NCBI RefSeq assembly: GCF_026343125.1
Contig: NZ_JAPEMB010000001.1
Location: 7,817,501-7,881,500, forward strand
Source of the DNA: Streptomyces sp. NBC_00094
GTDB taxonomy: Bacteria; Actinomycetota; Actinomycetes; Streptomycetales; Streptomycetaceae
Length of the DNA: 64,000 nt
Direction of reading: 5' to 3'
Made by a program: the position numbers and the translations under genes
Shown here: in pieces, positions 51,208 through 60,932 of the stretch
Layout of the letters: every line of letters starts with the position of its first letter
How positions within the stretch are numbered: the stretch's first letter is position 1
The notes under the pieces: model-generated
The model's database searches: none
What the model saw: only the letters and a program-made list of their open reading frames with translations
Told to the model about the DNA's origin: nothing

Positions 51208-54185
51208 CGTTCGTCCCCTCGCAGCCGTACGAGCTCCGCCAGTTCCGCGTCGGTCAGTTCGGTCAGCTCCGGCGGGGTGTCCCCGCCCGTCCCGAGAACG
51301 GCGTCGGCCAGTTCCCGTTTGCGGTCCAGCATGGCCGCGATCCGGTCCTCGATCGTGCCCTCGGCGATCAGCCGGTGCACCTGCACCGGACGGTCCTGAC
51401 CGATCCGGTACGCGCGGTCGGTCGCCTGCGCCTCGACGGCCGGGTTCCACCAGCGGTCGTAGTGCACGACATGCTCGGCACGGGTCAGGTTGAGCCCCGT
51501 TCCGGCCGCCTTGAGCGAGAGGAGGAACACGGGCACGTCACCGGCCTGGAAACGCGCCACCATAGCCTCGCGCTCGGCGACGGGCGTACCGCCGTGCAGG
51601 AACTGGGTCCGCACGCCCCGCGCCGCGAGATGCGCCTCCAGGATCCGGGCCATCCCCACGTACTGGGTGAAGACCAGGGTGCTCGCGCCCTCGGCGAGGA
51701 TCGTGTCGAGGAGTTCGTCGAGCAGCTCCAGCTTGCCCGAACGCCCCTCGATCCTCGGACGGTCCTCCTTGAGGTACTGGGCGGGGTGGTTGCAGATCTG
51801 CTTGAGACCGGTCAGCAGCTTCACGACGAGGCCGCGGCGCGCCATCCCGTCGGCCTCGGCGATCGCCTCCAGCGTCTCGCGGACCACCGCCTCGTAGAGA
51901 CCGGCCTGTTCCGGCGTCAGGGAGACGGTCCGGTCGGTCTCCGTCTTCGGCGGCAGCTCGGGCGCGATGCCCGGGTCCGACTTGCGGCGACGCAGGAGGA
52001 ACGGGCGGACCAGCGCGCCGAGCCGCTCGGCGGCGGCCGGGTCCCCGCCGCCCTCGACGGCGGCGGCGAAGCGGGTACGGAACGCCCCGAGGCTGCCGAG
52101 CAGGCCCGGTGTCGTCCAGTCGAGGATCGCCCACAGCTCGGAGAGGTCGTTCTCCACCGGTGTGCCGGACAGTGCCACGCGCGCGCGTGCCCCGATCGTC
52201 CGCAGCGCACGCGCGGTCGCCGAGTACGGGTTCTTGACGTGCTGTGCCTCGTCCGCGACGAGCAGTCCCCAACTCCGGGCGGCGAGCCGCTCGGTGTCGA
52301 GCCGCATGGTGCCGTACGTGGTGAGGACGAAGCCGCCGTCGGCGAGGCCGCCCAGGTCGCGCGTGGCGCCGTGGAAGCGCCGCACGGGCGTGCCGGGCGC
52401 GAACTTCTCGATCTCCCGCTGCCAGTTGCCCATGAGCGAGGTCGGGCAGACGACGAGTGTGGGCCCGGCGGAGGCCGGGTCGGTCTGCCGGTGCAGATGG
52501 AGCGCGATGACCGTGATCGTCTTGCCGAGGCCCATGTCGTCGGCGAGACAGCCGCCGAGGCCGAGCGAGGTCATCCGGTGCAGCCAGTCGAGCCCGCGCA
52601 GCTGGTAGTCGCGCAGGGTCGCGGTGAGCGCGGCGGGCTGCGCGACCTCCGGACGGCCGCCCTCGGGGTCGGCGAGCCGCTCCCGCAACCGCTCCAGCCA
52701 GCCGGACGCGGCCACCTCGACGGGACGGCCGTCGATCTCGGTCCTGCCGGTGAGGACCGCGGACAGGGCGTCCACGGGTGTGACCTTGCGGTCCTGCTGG
52801 GCCTGGGCGCGGAGCACCTCGGCCGGGTCGACGAGGACCCAGCGGTCGCGAAGCCGGACGAGGGGCCGGCCGGCCTCGGCGAGCCGGTCGAGCTCGGCCC
52901 GGGTCAGCTCGTGCCCGCCGACCGCGAAGCGCCAGTTGAAGGCGAGCAGGGCGTCGGCGGAGAGGAAGGAGGGCAGCGAGCCGCCGGGGCCGCGGCCTTC
53001 GCCCGGTGTGTCGCCGTCGAGCGGGGACGCGGCGCCGTCGTCGACGGGCGTGTCGCCGATTCCGTACCGCGCGCCGTTCTGTTCGCCCTCCGTGACGGAG
53101 GGGCCGATCACGGCGTGGGCGGTCAACCGGTCGGAGAGCTCGCGCGGCCAGTGGACCTGGACGCCCGTCGCCGCGAGGGCCCGGGCCGCGGGGCCCAGGA
53201 GCTCCGCGACCTCCTCGTCGGCCAGCTCCACGGTGTCGGGCACGGCAGCCGTGAGGAGCGGGGCCAGGGGCGGCCAGGCGCGGGAGGCGCGCCGGAGCGC
53301 GAGGAGCGTGTCCATCCGGGCGCGCGGGCCGAACGCGCCCGCCGTCGTACCGGCACCCGCCCACACGTCCGCCGCGTCCGCGACGAGCGTGGGGTCGGCG
53401 ACGCCGTGGAGCTGGAGCACCGCGCGGAAGGCGGGGGCCTCGCTCGCCTCGGCGGTGAAGCCGGGGAGTTCGAGCCGGATCGAGAGCCGGACGCCCGCGT
53501 CGTGACCCGCCGCCACATCGGCGGCCCAGCCCCGCTGTTCGGGAATCGACTGCGGCGCGTCGGCCGCGAAGGCGGGCCCGCCGGCCGCGAGGGAGGCCGC
53601 CGGGCTCCGGGGCAGGGTGTCCGCGACCGCGTCCGCGAACGCGCGGAGCAGCGCCTCGGGCTCGGGCAGGAGCAGAGGTTCGTCGTCGGAGAGCGGTACG
53701 GCGTGGGCGCTCGGCGGCATCGAGGCGGCGAGGGTGCGCAGCCGCGCCAGCTCCTCCGGACCGAGCGGACCGGCCCGCCACGCGTCGTGGTCGCCGGGCG
53801 TCAGACCGGGCAGCACGAGGCCGCGCGCGACGAGGTCCAGGGCGAGGAGGGAGGCGGCGCCCCAGAAGGAGGCGGCCGGCGAGGCGGGCTCCGCGAACCG
53901 GGCGCGGGTGAGCAGCGGCAGGGCGTCCCGTACGGAGAGCGTGTGCGCGGGGACGGTCACGGGCCGGAGGCTGTCGCCGTCCACGACGGTGAGCTCGACG
54001 ACGGTGAGCTCGACGTCCGTGGGGACGCCGTCCGGCAGGGGATCGCCCTCGGGTGACCAGAAGGCGACGCGGCCCGCGCGCGGCGGATCGGCGGGGAGGA
54101 AGACGGCGGAGTGGAGGGTGAGTTCCTGGGCGGGTTCGCGGGTCGAATCATCGGGTTCGTGCGACAGCGACAACGCATTCCTCAA
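51204..54185 (-). CDS. SNF2/DEAD-box helicase (bacterial SNF2 type)
   Basis: 993 residues. The N-terminal half has a SNF2_assoc-like region; residues ~470-990 are a complete SNF2 ATPase: LADDMGLGKTITVIALHLH (motif I), VVCPTSLMGNWQREI (Ia), LLVADEAQHVKNP (II, DEAQ), ALSGTPVENDLSELWAI (III), FLLSLKAAGTGLNLTRAEHV and DRAYRIGQDRPVQVHRL (V/VI). ATP-driven translocase on DNA, often with the SWIM protein encoded 4 bp downstream. Only a TTG at 54185 starts the frame near the family start; no strong RBS is visible. Confidence 0.88.
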   Translation of the reverse strand: MRNALSLSHEPDDSTREPAQELTLHSAVFLPADPPRAGRVAFWSPEGDPLPDGVPTDVELTVVELTVVDGDSLRPVTVPAHTLSVRDALPLLTRARFAEPASPAASFWGAASLLALDLVARGLVLPGLTPGDHDAWRAGPLGPEELARLRTLAASMPPSAHAVPLSDDEPLLLPEPEALLRAFADAVADTLPRSPAASLAAGGPAFAADAPQSIPEQRGWAADVAAGHDAGVRLSIRLELPGFTAEASEAPAFRAVLQLHGVADPTLVADAADVWAGAGTTAGAFGPRARMDTLLALRRASRAWPPLAPLLTAAVPDTVELADEEVAELLGPAARALAATGVQVHWPRELSDRLTAHAVIGPSVTEGEQNGARYGIGDTPVDDGAASPLDGDTPGEGRGPGGSLPSFLSADALLAFNWRFAVGGHELTRAELDRLAEAGRPLVRLRDRWVLVDPAEVLRAQAQQDRKVTPVDALSAVLTGRTEIDGRPVEVAASGWLERLRERLADPEGGRPEVAQPAALTATLRDYQLRGLDWLHRMTSLGLGGCLADDMGLGKTITVIALHLHRQTDPASAGPTLVVCPTSLMGNWQREIEKFAPGTPVRRFHGATRDLGGLADGGFVLTTYGTMRLDTERLAARSWGLLVADEAQHVKNPYSATARALRTIGARARVALSGTPVENDLSELWAILDWTTPGLLGSLGAFRTRFAAAVEGGGDPAAAERLGALVRPFLLRRRKSDPGIAPELPPKTETDRTVSLTPEQAGLYEAVVRETLEAIAEADGMARRGLVVKLLTGLKQICNHPAQYLKEDRPRIEGRSGKLELLDELLDTILAEGASTLVFTQYVGMARILEAHLAARGVRTQFLHGGTPVAEREAMVARFQAGDVPVFLLSLKAAGTGLNLTRAEHVVHYDRWWNPAVEAQATDRAYRIGQDRPVQVHRLIAEGTIEDRIAAMLDRKRELADAVLGTGGDTPPELTELTDAELAELVRLRGDER

Positions 54186-54494
54186 ATTTGACTACCTGGG
54201 GACCGAGCCGCCGAGGTTACCTCACGCGATCGCCCGGATGTGCGCAGGAATGGCGTGATTCACGCCACATGGGGGAGCGGGGTGTGGGGGGTGGGGTTCC
54301 CCCTACCCCCGCACCCCGGGACGCCCCCCGGCCGGGACGGGTGGTGACGCCATGGCCCCGGGCGATCACGGATCCGTACGTTTTCGGTAGGCGACACGGC
54401 CTGGCCCGACGGCCCCGCCCTACCGCCCCGCCGCCCTACCGCCCTACCGTCCCGCCCCACCGCCCCGCGCCACCGACAGAATCCGGAGCCCGCC
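54186..54494. other. Divergent intergenic region with a 17-bp palindrome and C-rich repeats
   Basis: No gene. TGGCGTGA-T-TCACGCCA (54251-54267) is a perfect interrupted palindrome, a good operator candidate for the helicase or desaturase gene. From 54408 to 54475 the plus strand repeats CCGCCCTACC-like units, which code for nothing evident. Confidence 0.5.
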
Positions 54495-55592
54495 ATGCCC
54501 CAGGCCACCCTCCTGCCCCCGGCAGTCGCCCCCGCCGTGGCGTCCGCCCGCACCCGGGGCGGCAGCGAGTTCTCCCCCCTCCTGAGGACGGTCAGGGAAC
54601 AGGGCCTGCTCGAACACCGCCCCGGCTGGTACGCCCGCGGCATCGCCGTCAACCTCCTCGGCATCGCCGCCGTCGTCGCCGGACTGGCCCTCATCGGACC
54701 CTCCTGGTGGGCGCTCCTGCTCGCCGTCCCCCTCGCGCTGCTCTCCGCCCGCGCCGCCTTCGTCGGCCACGACGCCGGGCACGCCCAGATCACCGGCAAC
54801 CGCAGGGCGAGCCGCGTCATCCAGCTCGTCCACGCGAACCTCCTCCTCGGCATGAGCCGGGAGTGGTGGAACGACAAGCACAACCGCCACCACGCGAACC
54901 CCAACCACCTCGACAAGGACCCGGACGTCGCGGCCGACATCCTCGTCTTCGCCGAGCACCAGACCACCGGCCGCAAGGGGCTGCGCGGGTTCCTCACCCG
55001 CCACCAGGCCTGGCTGTTCTTCCCGCTGACGACCCTGGAGGGCATCGCCCTCAAGGTGTACGGAGTCCAGGCGCTGCTCGCGAAGGACGGCCCCTGCCGT
55101 ACCCGGAAGGAGCGGCTCGTCGAAGGCGCGCTGCTGCTGGCTCACTTCGCCGGCTACACGGCCCTGCTCCTCACCTTCCTCAACCCCCTCCAGGCCCTGG
55201 TCTTCGCCCTCGTCCACCAGATGCTGCTCGGCGTCCACCTGGGGATGGCCTTCGCCCCCAACCACAAGGGGATGGAACGGCCCGACGAGCACGCCGACGG
55301 CGACAGCTGGGGCCACCTGCGCCGCCAGGTGCTCACCTCGCGCAACATCCGTGGCGGCGCCCTGACCGACTGGTTCCTCGGCGGTCTCAACTACCAGGTC
55401 GAGCACCACCTCTTCCCGAGCATGCCGCGCCCCCACCTGCGGCTGGCCCAGCCGGCTGTACGCGCCCACTGTGCCGCGCTGGGCGTGCCGTACACCGAGA
55501 CCGGCTTCGTGGAGTCGTACCGCCAGGCCCTCGGGCACCTGCACGAGGTGGGCGAGCCCCTGCGGACGGAGCGCGCGGAGGGCGCCGAGTAG
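54495..55592 (+). CDS. Membrane fatty acid desaturase
   Basis: 365 residues. The three His boxes of acyl-lipid desaturases are seen: HDAGH in RAAFVGHDAGHAQ, HNRHH in WNDKHNRHHANPNHLDKDPD, and QVEHHLFPSMPR. TM pairs lie at about 50-90 and 165-235. Di-iron enzyme that introduces double bonds into membrane acyl chains; regiospecificity cannot be told. The ATG at 54495 is preceded by CCGGAGC at -10. A palindromic operator candidate lies 230 bp upstream. Confidence 0.92.
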   Translation: MPQATLLPPAVAPAVASARTRGGSEFSPLLRTVREQGLLEHRPGWYARGIAVNLLGIAAVVAGLALIGPSWWALLLAVPLALLSARAAFVGHDAGHAQITGNRRASRVIQLVHANLLLGMSREWWNDKHNRHHANPNHLDKDPDVAADILVFAEHQTTGRKGLRGFLTRHQAWLFFPLTTLEGIALKVYGVQALLAKDGPCRTRKERLVEGALLLAHFAGYTALLLTFLNPLQALVFALVHQMLLGVHLGMAFAPNHKGMERPDEHADGDSWGHLRRQVLTSRNIRGGALTDWFLGGLNYQVEHHLFPSMPRPHLRLAQPAVRAHCAALGVPYTETGFVESYRQALGHLHEVGEPLRTERAEGAE

Positions 55593-55701
55593 GGTCGGAG
55601 ACGGTCACACGCGGTGTGATCATCGGTCCGGGGTGGTTCGGGCGAGGCCGGTCCGCCGCCCGGAGCGACCGAGCAGCAGCGGAGAAGGGGAGCTCCTCAG
55701 C

Positions 55702-56247
55702 ATGAGCAGCGGCACCGTCCAGACGGTCAGCAGCAACGGCACGTACTCGTTCACCAAGCCCAACCGGGAGGGCATCACCCTCCTAGCGGGCCTCGGGGTG
55801 GAGGGCGACGTCCACGCGGGAGTGACGGTCAAGCACCGTTCGCGCGTCGCCCAGGACCCGACCCAGCCGAACCTGCGTCAGGTCCACCTCATCCACGCCG
55901 AGCTCTTCGAGGACGTGGCCGGCGCCGGCTTCGAGGTGGCCCCCGGCGACCTCGGCGAGAACGTCACGACCCGGGGGATCGACCTCCTCGGCCTGCCCAC
56001 CGGCACCCTGCTCCACCTGGGCGCCGAGGCCGTCGTGGAGGTCACCGGACTGCGCAACCCGTGCGCGCAGATCGACAACTTCCGGCACGGACTGCTCAAG
56101 CAGGTCCTCGGCCGCGACGAGAACGGCGAGATCGTGCGCAAGGCGGGCATCATGGGGATCGTGCTGACCGGCGGTGAGGTACGGCCCGGTGACACGATCC
56201 GGGCCGAGCTGCCCGAGGGGCCGCACCGCCCCTTGGAACGGGTCTGA
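55702..56247 (+). CDS. MOSC domain-containing protein
   Basis: 181 residues of a stand-alone MOSC domain. LGVEGDVHAGVTVKHRSRV at the N-terminus, QVHLIHAELFEDVA, GDLGENVTTRGIDL, and the catalytic Cys in GLRNPCAQIDNFRHGLL. MOSC proteins handle sulfur or molybdenum-cofactor-linked reactions (e.g. hydroxylaminopurine detoxification). GGGGAG lies 12 nt before the ATG. An inverted repeat TCACAC-GCG-GTGTGA (55605-55619) lies just after the desaturase stop and may be this gene's operator. Confidence 0.88.
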   Translation: MSSGTVQTVSSNGTYSFTKPNREGITLLAGLGVEGDVHAGVTVKHRSRVAQDPTQPNLRQVHLIHAELFEDVAGAGFEVAPGDLGENVTTRGIDLLGLPTGTLLHLGAEAVVEVTGLRNPCAQIDNFRHGLLKQVLGRDENGEIVRKAGIMGIVLTGGEVRPGDTIRAELPEGPHRPLERV

Positions 56248-56270
56248 CCCCGCTCCTCCGTCACGCGTGC

Positions 56271-57248
56271 TCAGGAGGGGCGCACGGCCATCGCGTCCAG
56301 CGCGTCGAGGAGCGAGGGCAGCCGCGGTCCCCTGGCGACCGGCAGCACCTCGCGCGGCAGCTCGTCGAGCAGGACGAAGGCCATGTCGTCGGTCCGCGCC
56401 ACGAGCGACCAGCCCGGCCCGTCCGCGCGCAGCATCCGCGCACCGCCCTCGGCCCCGCCGGCGGACCGCACCCGGCCCACCGGCGGCGGCTCCTCCAGAT
56501 AGCCCCGGAGCTCGCTCAGCGCCTTCCGTACTCCGTCGTACGGATCGGGTACGGCGGCGGGAGAGGCGCTCGCGCCCGCGTCGGGAGCCGGACCCGATTC
56601 CGGGGCGGACGCCGTACCCGATCCCGGGTCCGAAGCCGTACCCGGAATCGGGACCGAAGCCGCACCGGAGTCCGAGTGCGACGCCGCACCCGACCCCGAA
56701 GCCGCGCCCGGGGCGCCGTCACCCGGTGTCTCGTCGTTCACCTGGGCGCGCCAGGCCGCCCACTGGAGCGCCACCTCGTCCGCGCCGAGCCGGCGCTGGG
56801 CCGGCCCCCACTCGTCACCGGACGGCGGAACCAGCGGGGCGGGGTCGCCCTCCTCCGGCTCCGGGTCGTGCGGGGCGGGGACGCCCGGCGCGGCGGTGGC
56901 CAGGGCGAGGGGCCAGCCCGGCAGGCCGGCCACCACGGAGTTCTCGTCGGGGGAGAGGTCGTACGCCATGCCGCAGTCCCAGGAGGAGATGGCCACCGCG
57001 ACGAGCGACACGTCGTCGACGACGACCGTCCACCGCGCGCCGAGCCCGTCCTGGCCGAACACGAGCCCGTACCCGTCCGCGTAGGGCTGGAGGCCCAGCG
57101 CCGCACAGGCCGCGGGATAGTCGTCACCGAGCACGCTCGGGAAGCGCGCGGGCGTCAGCAGCGCCGCGGTCAGCACAAAGAGCGCGTCGGCGTCGGCCTC
57201 GGCATCGCCTGCGGCACCGGCCTCGGCGTTCGGGTCCGTCCCACCCAC
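56271..57248 (-). CDS. Hypothetical actinomycete protein
   Basis: 325 residues, acidic. N-terminal ALFVLTAALLTPARFPSVLGDDYPAAC, then WTVVVDDVSLVAVAISSWDCGMAY, a low-complexity Gly/Ser/Ala/Pro linker of PGTASDPGSGTAS type (about 190-245), and a C-terminal ALSELRGYLEEPPPVGRV and MAFVLLDELPREVLPVARG. No signal peptide or TM helix. I do not recognise a family. The GTG at 57248 has GGGAGG upstream. Probably cytoplasmic; function unknown. Confidence 0.65.
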   Translation of the reverse strand: MGGTDPNAEAGAAGDAEADADALFVLTAALLTPARFPSVLGDDYPAACAALGLQPYADGYGLVFGQDGLGARWTVVVDDVSLVAVAISSWDCGMAYDLSPDENSVVAGLPGWPLALATAAPGVPAPHDPEPEEGDPAPLVPPSGDEWGPAQRRLGADEVALQWAAWRAQVNDETPGDGAPGAASGSGAASHSDSGAASVPIPGTASDPGSGTASAPESGPAPDAGASASPAAVPDPYDGVRKALSELRGYLEEPPPVGRVRSAGGAEGGARMLRADGPGWSLVARTDDMAFVLLDELPREVLPVARGPRLPSLLDALDAMAVRPS

Positions 57249-57330
57249 GGCAGCCTCCCCATCTGGTCGTCGGCGCACCTTAACCAGTGAGTAACCCGCG
57301 CGTCGAGGGTGTTCGTGGCGGAGAAATCCC

Positions 57331-57639
57331 TCACTCGTCCCTGAGGCCGAGGAGCGATCGGGCCACGGCGCCCGGCGACTCGTCCCGCTCCCGGGCGAGG
57401 GCGATGAGGGCCCGGCAGGCGAGCTCGGTGACGCCGAAGGAGAGCGCGCCGGGGGAGACCCGGCTCGCCGCCTCCTCCGCCCGGACCTGGTCGTCCTCGG
57501 CGCACGCGGTCACGTACACCGCCGCCGCCTCGAAGAGGTTGTGCCCCTGCCGCGCGCGCGGGGGCGCGGGTGCGGCGGTCGCGGGCGCCCGCCGGGCGGA
57601 GGGGAGGAGCTTGCGCAGTCGTTCCGATACCCGTGCCAT
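57331..57639 (-). CDS. Small helical hypothetical protein
   Basis: 102 residues from an ATG at 57639 (GGAAGG upstream). Basic N-terminus MARVSERLRKLLPSARR, then helices NLFEAAAVYVTACAEDDQVRAEEA and ELACRALIALARERDE. No domain recognised. Codirectional with the 325-residue gene, 82 bp upstream of it. Function unknown. Confidence 0.6.
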   Translation of the reverse strand: MARVSERLRKLLPSARRAPATAAPAPPRARQGHNLFEAAAVYVTACAEDDQVRAEEAASRVSPGALSFGVTELACRALIALARERDESPGAVARSLLGLRDE

Positions 57640-57778
57640 CGCCCGCCGCCTTCCCCGGGCACGACTGCCCGGCACCTCCACCGTAGACAGCGAAGTGCCG
57701 GGACAGAAGGGGGCGTTGGGATCGTTCCGGCCGGCGGACGACGTAGGGCCGGTCCGGCCCCGATCCGCCGGACGGCCC

Positions 57779-59959
57779 CTACGCGCGCGCGTAGACCGCC
57801 GTCAGGGTGTGTCCCTCCCCGTCGAAGCTGACCGCCGTCTCCCCCTGGGAACGCTCCTCGTCGCCGCCGTAGGGCTCCCCGTCGAGCATCCAGTCCACGA
57901 ACACGTACCCCGGGTCGGGCACGGCCGTGGCGATGACCGTGTCGCCGTCCGAGTACGGTCCGTCCTGCGAGAGCGAGACGGTGCCGCGGCCGCCCTCGCA
58001 CGCGACCTTCAGCGCGTGGCGCCGCTGCTCGAACACCGCGGTGAGCTCCATGTCCTCGGTGCCGACATCGATGCCGACGGTGTCGTCGTCACCGGCGCTC
58101 GACCCGTCGAGCCGCCAGCCCGAGAAGTCCCAGCCGACGGCGGGCACGGCCTCGTAGAGGAGGTCGGCGCCCTCCTGCTCGGCGCGCTTGGCGGGGCTCT
58201 GCTTCACGGTGCCGCTGCCGCTGGTCTTGGTGGTGACGGCCGACGTCGGGGTGGCGCCCTTCTTGAAGAGGGCCACCAGGGTGTGGTCGCCGGCCGGAAC
58301 GCGGAAGCCTGTCGCCCCGCCCTTGGCGGCCTTGCCGTCGAGCTTCCAGCCGCTGAACACGTACCCCTTGGCGGCCACCGCCGAGTGGACGGTGGCGGTG
58401 CCCGGCGGGTACGGGCCGGGGATCGCGGGCTCGACGGTGCCGGCGCCCGCGGGCGACACCGAGGAGGTGACCGCGCACATCGCGTCCGAGGTCTTGGCCG
58501 CGCGGTACGCGGCGACGGCGACGCCCGTCCTGCTCAGCACGTCGGAGGAGTCCGCCTGGTTCGGCTTGCCGAGCGGGATGCCGATCGGCTCGCCGCGGTA
58601 CTTCTGCTTCGGGTTGGAGAAGTGGTTGATCCGCGTGCAGGTCCCCTTGGTCGACTTGCGGCAGCTGGACTCGTACGCCATCAGGGACGACCAGTCGCCC
58701 TTGGCCGGGAAGTAGCCGGTGGCGCCGTTCTCGGGCTGCACGGGCTGGGTGACGCGGTCGTGGTCGGCGCTCAGGTTGTGGCCGATCTCGTGGCCCATGG
58801 AGTAGTTGCCGATGGCCCCGCGTCCGACGACGCTGTAGCCCCAGGCGGCCGTGGACGGGCCGGGCTCGGGCGGGGTGTAGCCGAGGCCGCCGGCGGCGCG
58901 CCCGGCCGCCATCACGGAGACCAGGTCGGCGCCGTACTGGTCGCGCAGCTGCGGGACGGTGTCGGCGACCCCGTCCGTGGGCAGGGCGATCGCGCTCAGC
59001 AGCTTGTTCGTGACACCGTCCAGCGAGGCCGGGACGGTCACGAGGGTGGTGCCGACCAGCCGCAGGCGCACCTTGGTGCCGCTGGCGGAGAAGGCGTCGT
59101 TGGCGAGGGCGACGCCCTTGGCGGCGAGGGCCTTGATCTGCGCGTCGCCGCCCGCCTCGGTGCGGGCGCCGGGGGTGTACCCGACGAGCGTGTCGATGAG
59201 GGCGTACCCCTTGCCACCCTTGCAGGCGGCGGCCGCCGCGGCCTTGAGCGCGGCCCGGGTGTCGTTCTCGGCCTCGACGGCGGTCGCCCTGTCGCCGAGT
59301 TCCGCGGCGAGCGCGGCGGCCGGGGGTTCGAGCGTGGGCCCCTCGTCCTCGTCGGTGAGGGGGGTGAGCTGAGCGATCGTCACCCGGCCGGGCCCCAGCG
59401 GCTCGATGGCGTACAGGTCGCCGCCCAGCATGAACTGGCCGCTCAGGATCTCGTTGCCGGGCGTCTTGTCGCAGCCGCCGTCCAGGGTCAGGACGATGTC
59501 CTGGTCGGCGGTGCCGGCGACCGTCCCGTGCCAGACGAGGGTGGAACCGACGGTCGAACGGGCTTCCTCGACGGCCTGTACGGTCACGTCGCCGAAGAGG
59601 GGAAACGTTACTTCTCGGCCGTAGCCGCTGCCGCACACGGGGGCGAGCGCGGCGGGCATGACGCGGGCGACGCGGCCCCTGACGTGCTGCGCCCCGAAGT
59701 CCTCGGCGGCGTCCCCCTCGGTCGCCCGCGCACCCGCGCCCGGGTCCGTACGAGGGCGGGTGTGCGCCGTGATCCGTTCGCCGCTGTCCGGGCTCAGCGC
59801 CCCCGCAGCCACGGCCTCCCGCACGTCTCGTTCGTACGCGGCCGTCCCGGACGACCCGGCCTCACCACCGTCCCGCGCCGGGGCGAAGCCGGTCACGGTG
59901 GTGACCCCCAGCGCCATCGCGCCGAGGGCCACACCGCCCGTCCATCTGTAGCGGGCCAT
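57779..59959 (-). CDS. Secreted zinc metalloprotease (reprolysin-like) with InlB-type repeats
   Basis: 726 residues. Signal peptide (about 1-25, GVALGAMALGVTTVTG), a prodomain, then a zincin domain with HEIGHNLSADHD (His390, Glu391, His394, His400 of HExxHxxGxxHD, where Ser replaces Gly) and a Met-turn SSLMAY. Three C-terminal ~75-residue B-repeat-like modules (GYVFSGWKLDGK, VGWDFSGWRLDGS, PGYVFVDWMLDGE). AGGAGGAAGAG precedes the ATG. Exported protease with adhesion-type repeats; substrate unknown. Confidence 0.88.
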   Translation of the reverse strand: MARYRWTGGVALGAMALGVTTVTGFAPARDGGEAGSSGTAAYERDVREAVAAGALSPDSGERITAHTRPRTDPGAGARATEGDAAEDFGAQHVRGRVARVMPAALAPVCGSGYGREVTFPLFGDVTVQAVEEARSTVGSTLVWHGTVAGTADQDIVLTLDGGCDKTPGNEILSGQFMLGGDLYAIEPLGPGRVTIAQLTPLTDEDEGPTLEPPAAALAAELGDRATAVEAENDTRAALKAAAAAACKGGKGYALIDTLVGYTPGARTEAGGDAQIKALAAKGVALANDAFSASGTKVRLRLVGTTLVTVPASLDGVTNKLLSAIALPTDGVADTVPQLRDQYGADLVSVMAAGRAAGGLGYTPPEPGPSTAAWGYSVVGRGAIGNYSMGHEIGHNLSADHDRVTQPVQPENGATGYFPAKGDWSSLMAYESSCRKSTKGTCTRINHFSNPKQKYRGEPIGIPLGKPNQADSSDVLSRTGVAVAAYRAAKTSDAMCAVTSSVSPAGAGTVEPAIPGPYPPGTATVHSAVAAKGYVFSGWKLDGKAAKGGATGFRVPAGDHTLVALFKKGATPTSAVTTKTSGSGTVKQSPAKRAEQEGADLLYEAVPAVGWDFSGWRLDGSSAGDDDTVGIDVGTEDMELTAVFEQRRHALKVACEGGRGTVSLSQDGPYSDGDTVIATAVPDPGYVFVDWMLDGEPYGGDEERSQGETAVSFDGEGHTLTAVYARA

Positions 59960-60181
59960 CTCTTCCTCCTGTTTCCCGGGGCACTTGTTCCGCGTGCACC
60001 TGGTTCACCTGCAGAAACTGGAGGGAGAGTTCCGCGTGTAGGCGACATGATCACCCGATCATCAGGAGAATCACCCTGGACGACGGGGTGTCCGGCCCGT
60101 CTGTCCTCCGCCTGGCGGCGCCGCCCGCCGCCTCGGCGTCCCGGTGCGGGGCGTCGGTGCGGGGGACGTCGCTGCGGTGGC

Positions 60182-60781
60182 TCAGCCCTCGCGGACGGCC
60201 AGTGCCAGGTAGCGGGTGTCCTCGTCCACGTAACTGACGAGCCGCCAGCCGGCCTCGGCGAGCAGCGGGCGCAGCACGGGCTCGGCGCGCAGGTCGTCCG
60301 GTGTGATCTGCCGGCCGTGGCGGGCCGCGAGGGCGGCACGCCCGATGGGGTGGAACAGCGCGAGGCGGCCGCCCGGACGGACGGCCCTGGCGAGTTCCGT
60401 CAGGCCGGCGACGGGCTCGGCGAGATGCGAGATGAGTCCCGCCCCGAACACGGCGTCGAGCGCGCCGTCGCGGACCGGCAGCCGGCCGACGTCGGCGAGC
60501 AGGAGGGTGCCGTGACCGCCGCGTCCCGCCCGTACGGCCTCGGTCAGCATCTCGGGGGTCAGATCCGCGCCGAGCACGGTGCCGGACGGGCCGACGGCCT
60601 CCCTGAGCGGAGTCAGGGCCCGGCCGGTCCCGCAGCCGGCGTCGAGCACCGCGTCGCCGGGGCGCAGCCCGATCTCGGTCACGGCGGCGGCGTACGCCGG
60701 TCCGTCGTCGGGGAACCGGCTGTCCCAGTCGGCGGCGCGAACACCGAAGAACTCTCGGACATGCGTGGGGTCATCGCTCAT
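60182..60781 (-). CDS. SAM-dependent methyltransferase
   Basis: 199 residues of the Methyltransf_11 type: motif I AVLDAGCGTGRALTPL, GADLTPEMLTEAVRAG, LLLADVGRLPVRDGALDAVF and LARAVRPGGRLALFHP. The ATG at 60781 is chosen (a GTG two codons upstream is possible); the frame to 60868 lacks homology. Divergent from the MHYT gene. Substrate unknown. Confidence 0.85.
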   Translation of the reverse strand: MSDDPTHVREFFGVRAADWDSRFPDDGPAYAAAVTEIGLRPGDAVLDAGCGTGRALTPLREAVGPSGTVLGADLTPEMLTEAVRAGRGGHGTLLLADVGRLPVRDGALDAVFGAGLISHLAEPVAGLTELARAVRPGGRLALFHPIGRAALAARHGRQITPDDLRAEPVLRPLLAEAGWRLVSYVDEDTRYLALAVREG

Positions 60782-60932
60782 GCGCACATGATTCCGCACT
60801 CGGAGGTGTGAACGTTCTGTGTGCTCGTTCGAACGCGGTGTGATCGTTCGGGACCATCTCTCTGTCATATTCCATCAGCTTTCGAAATGCGCCCCTGGTG
60901 CGCCCCCCGGTGCGCACTAGCGTCCCTGAGCC

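Noticed and set aside
57287-60811. Plus-strand ORF of 1174 codons
   Set aside because: It runs antisense through the metalloprotease and methyltransferase genes, with Gly/Arg/Val-rich text and no motifs.
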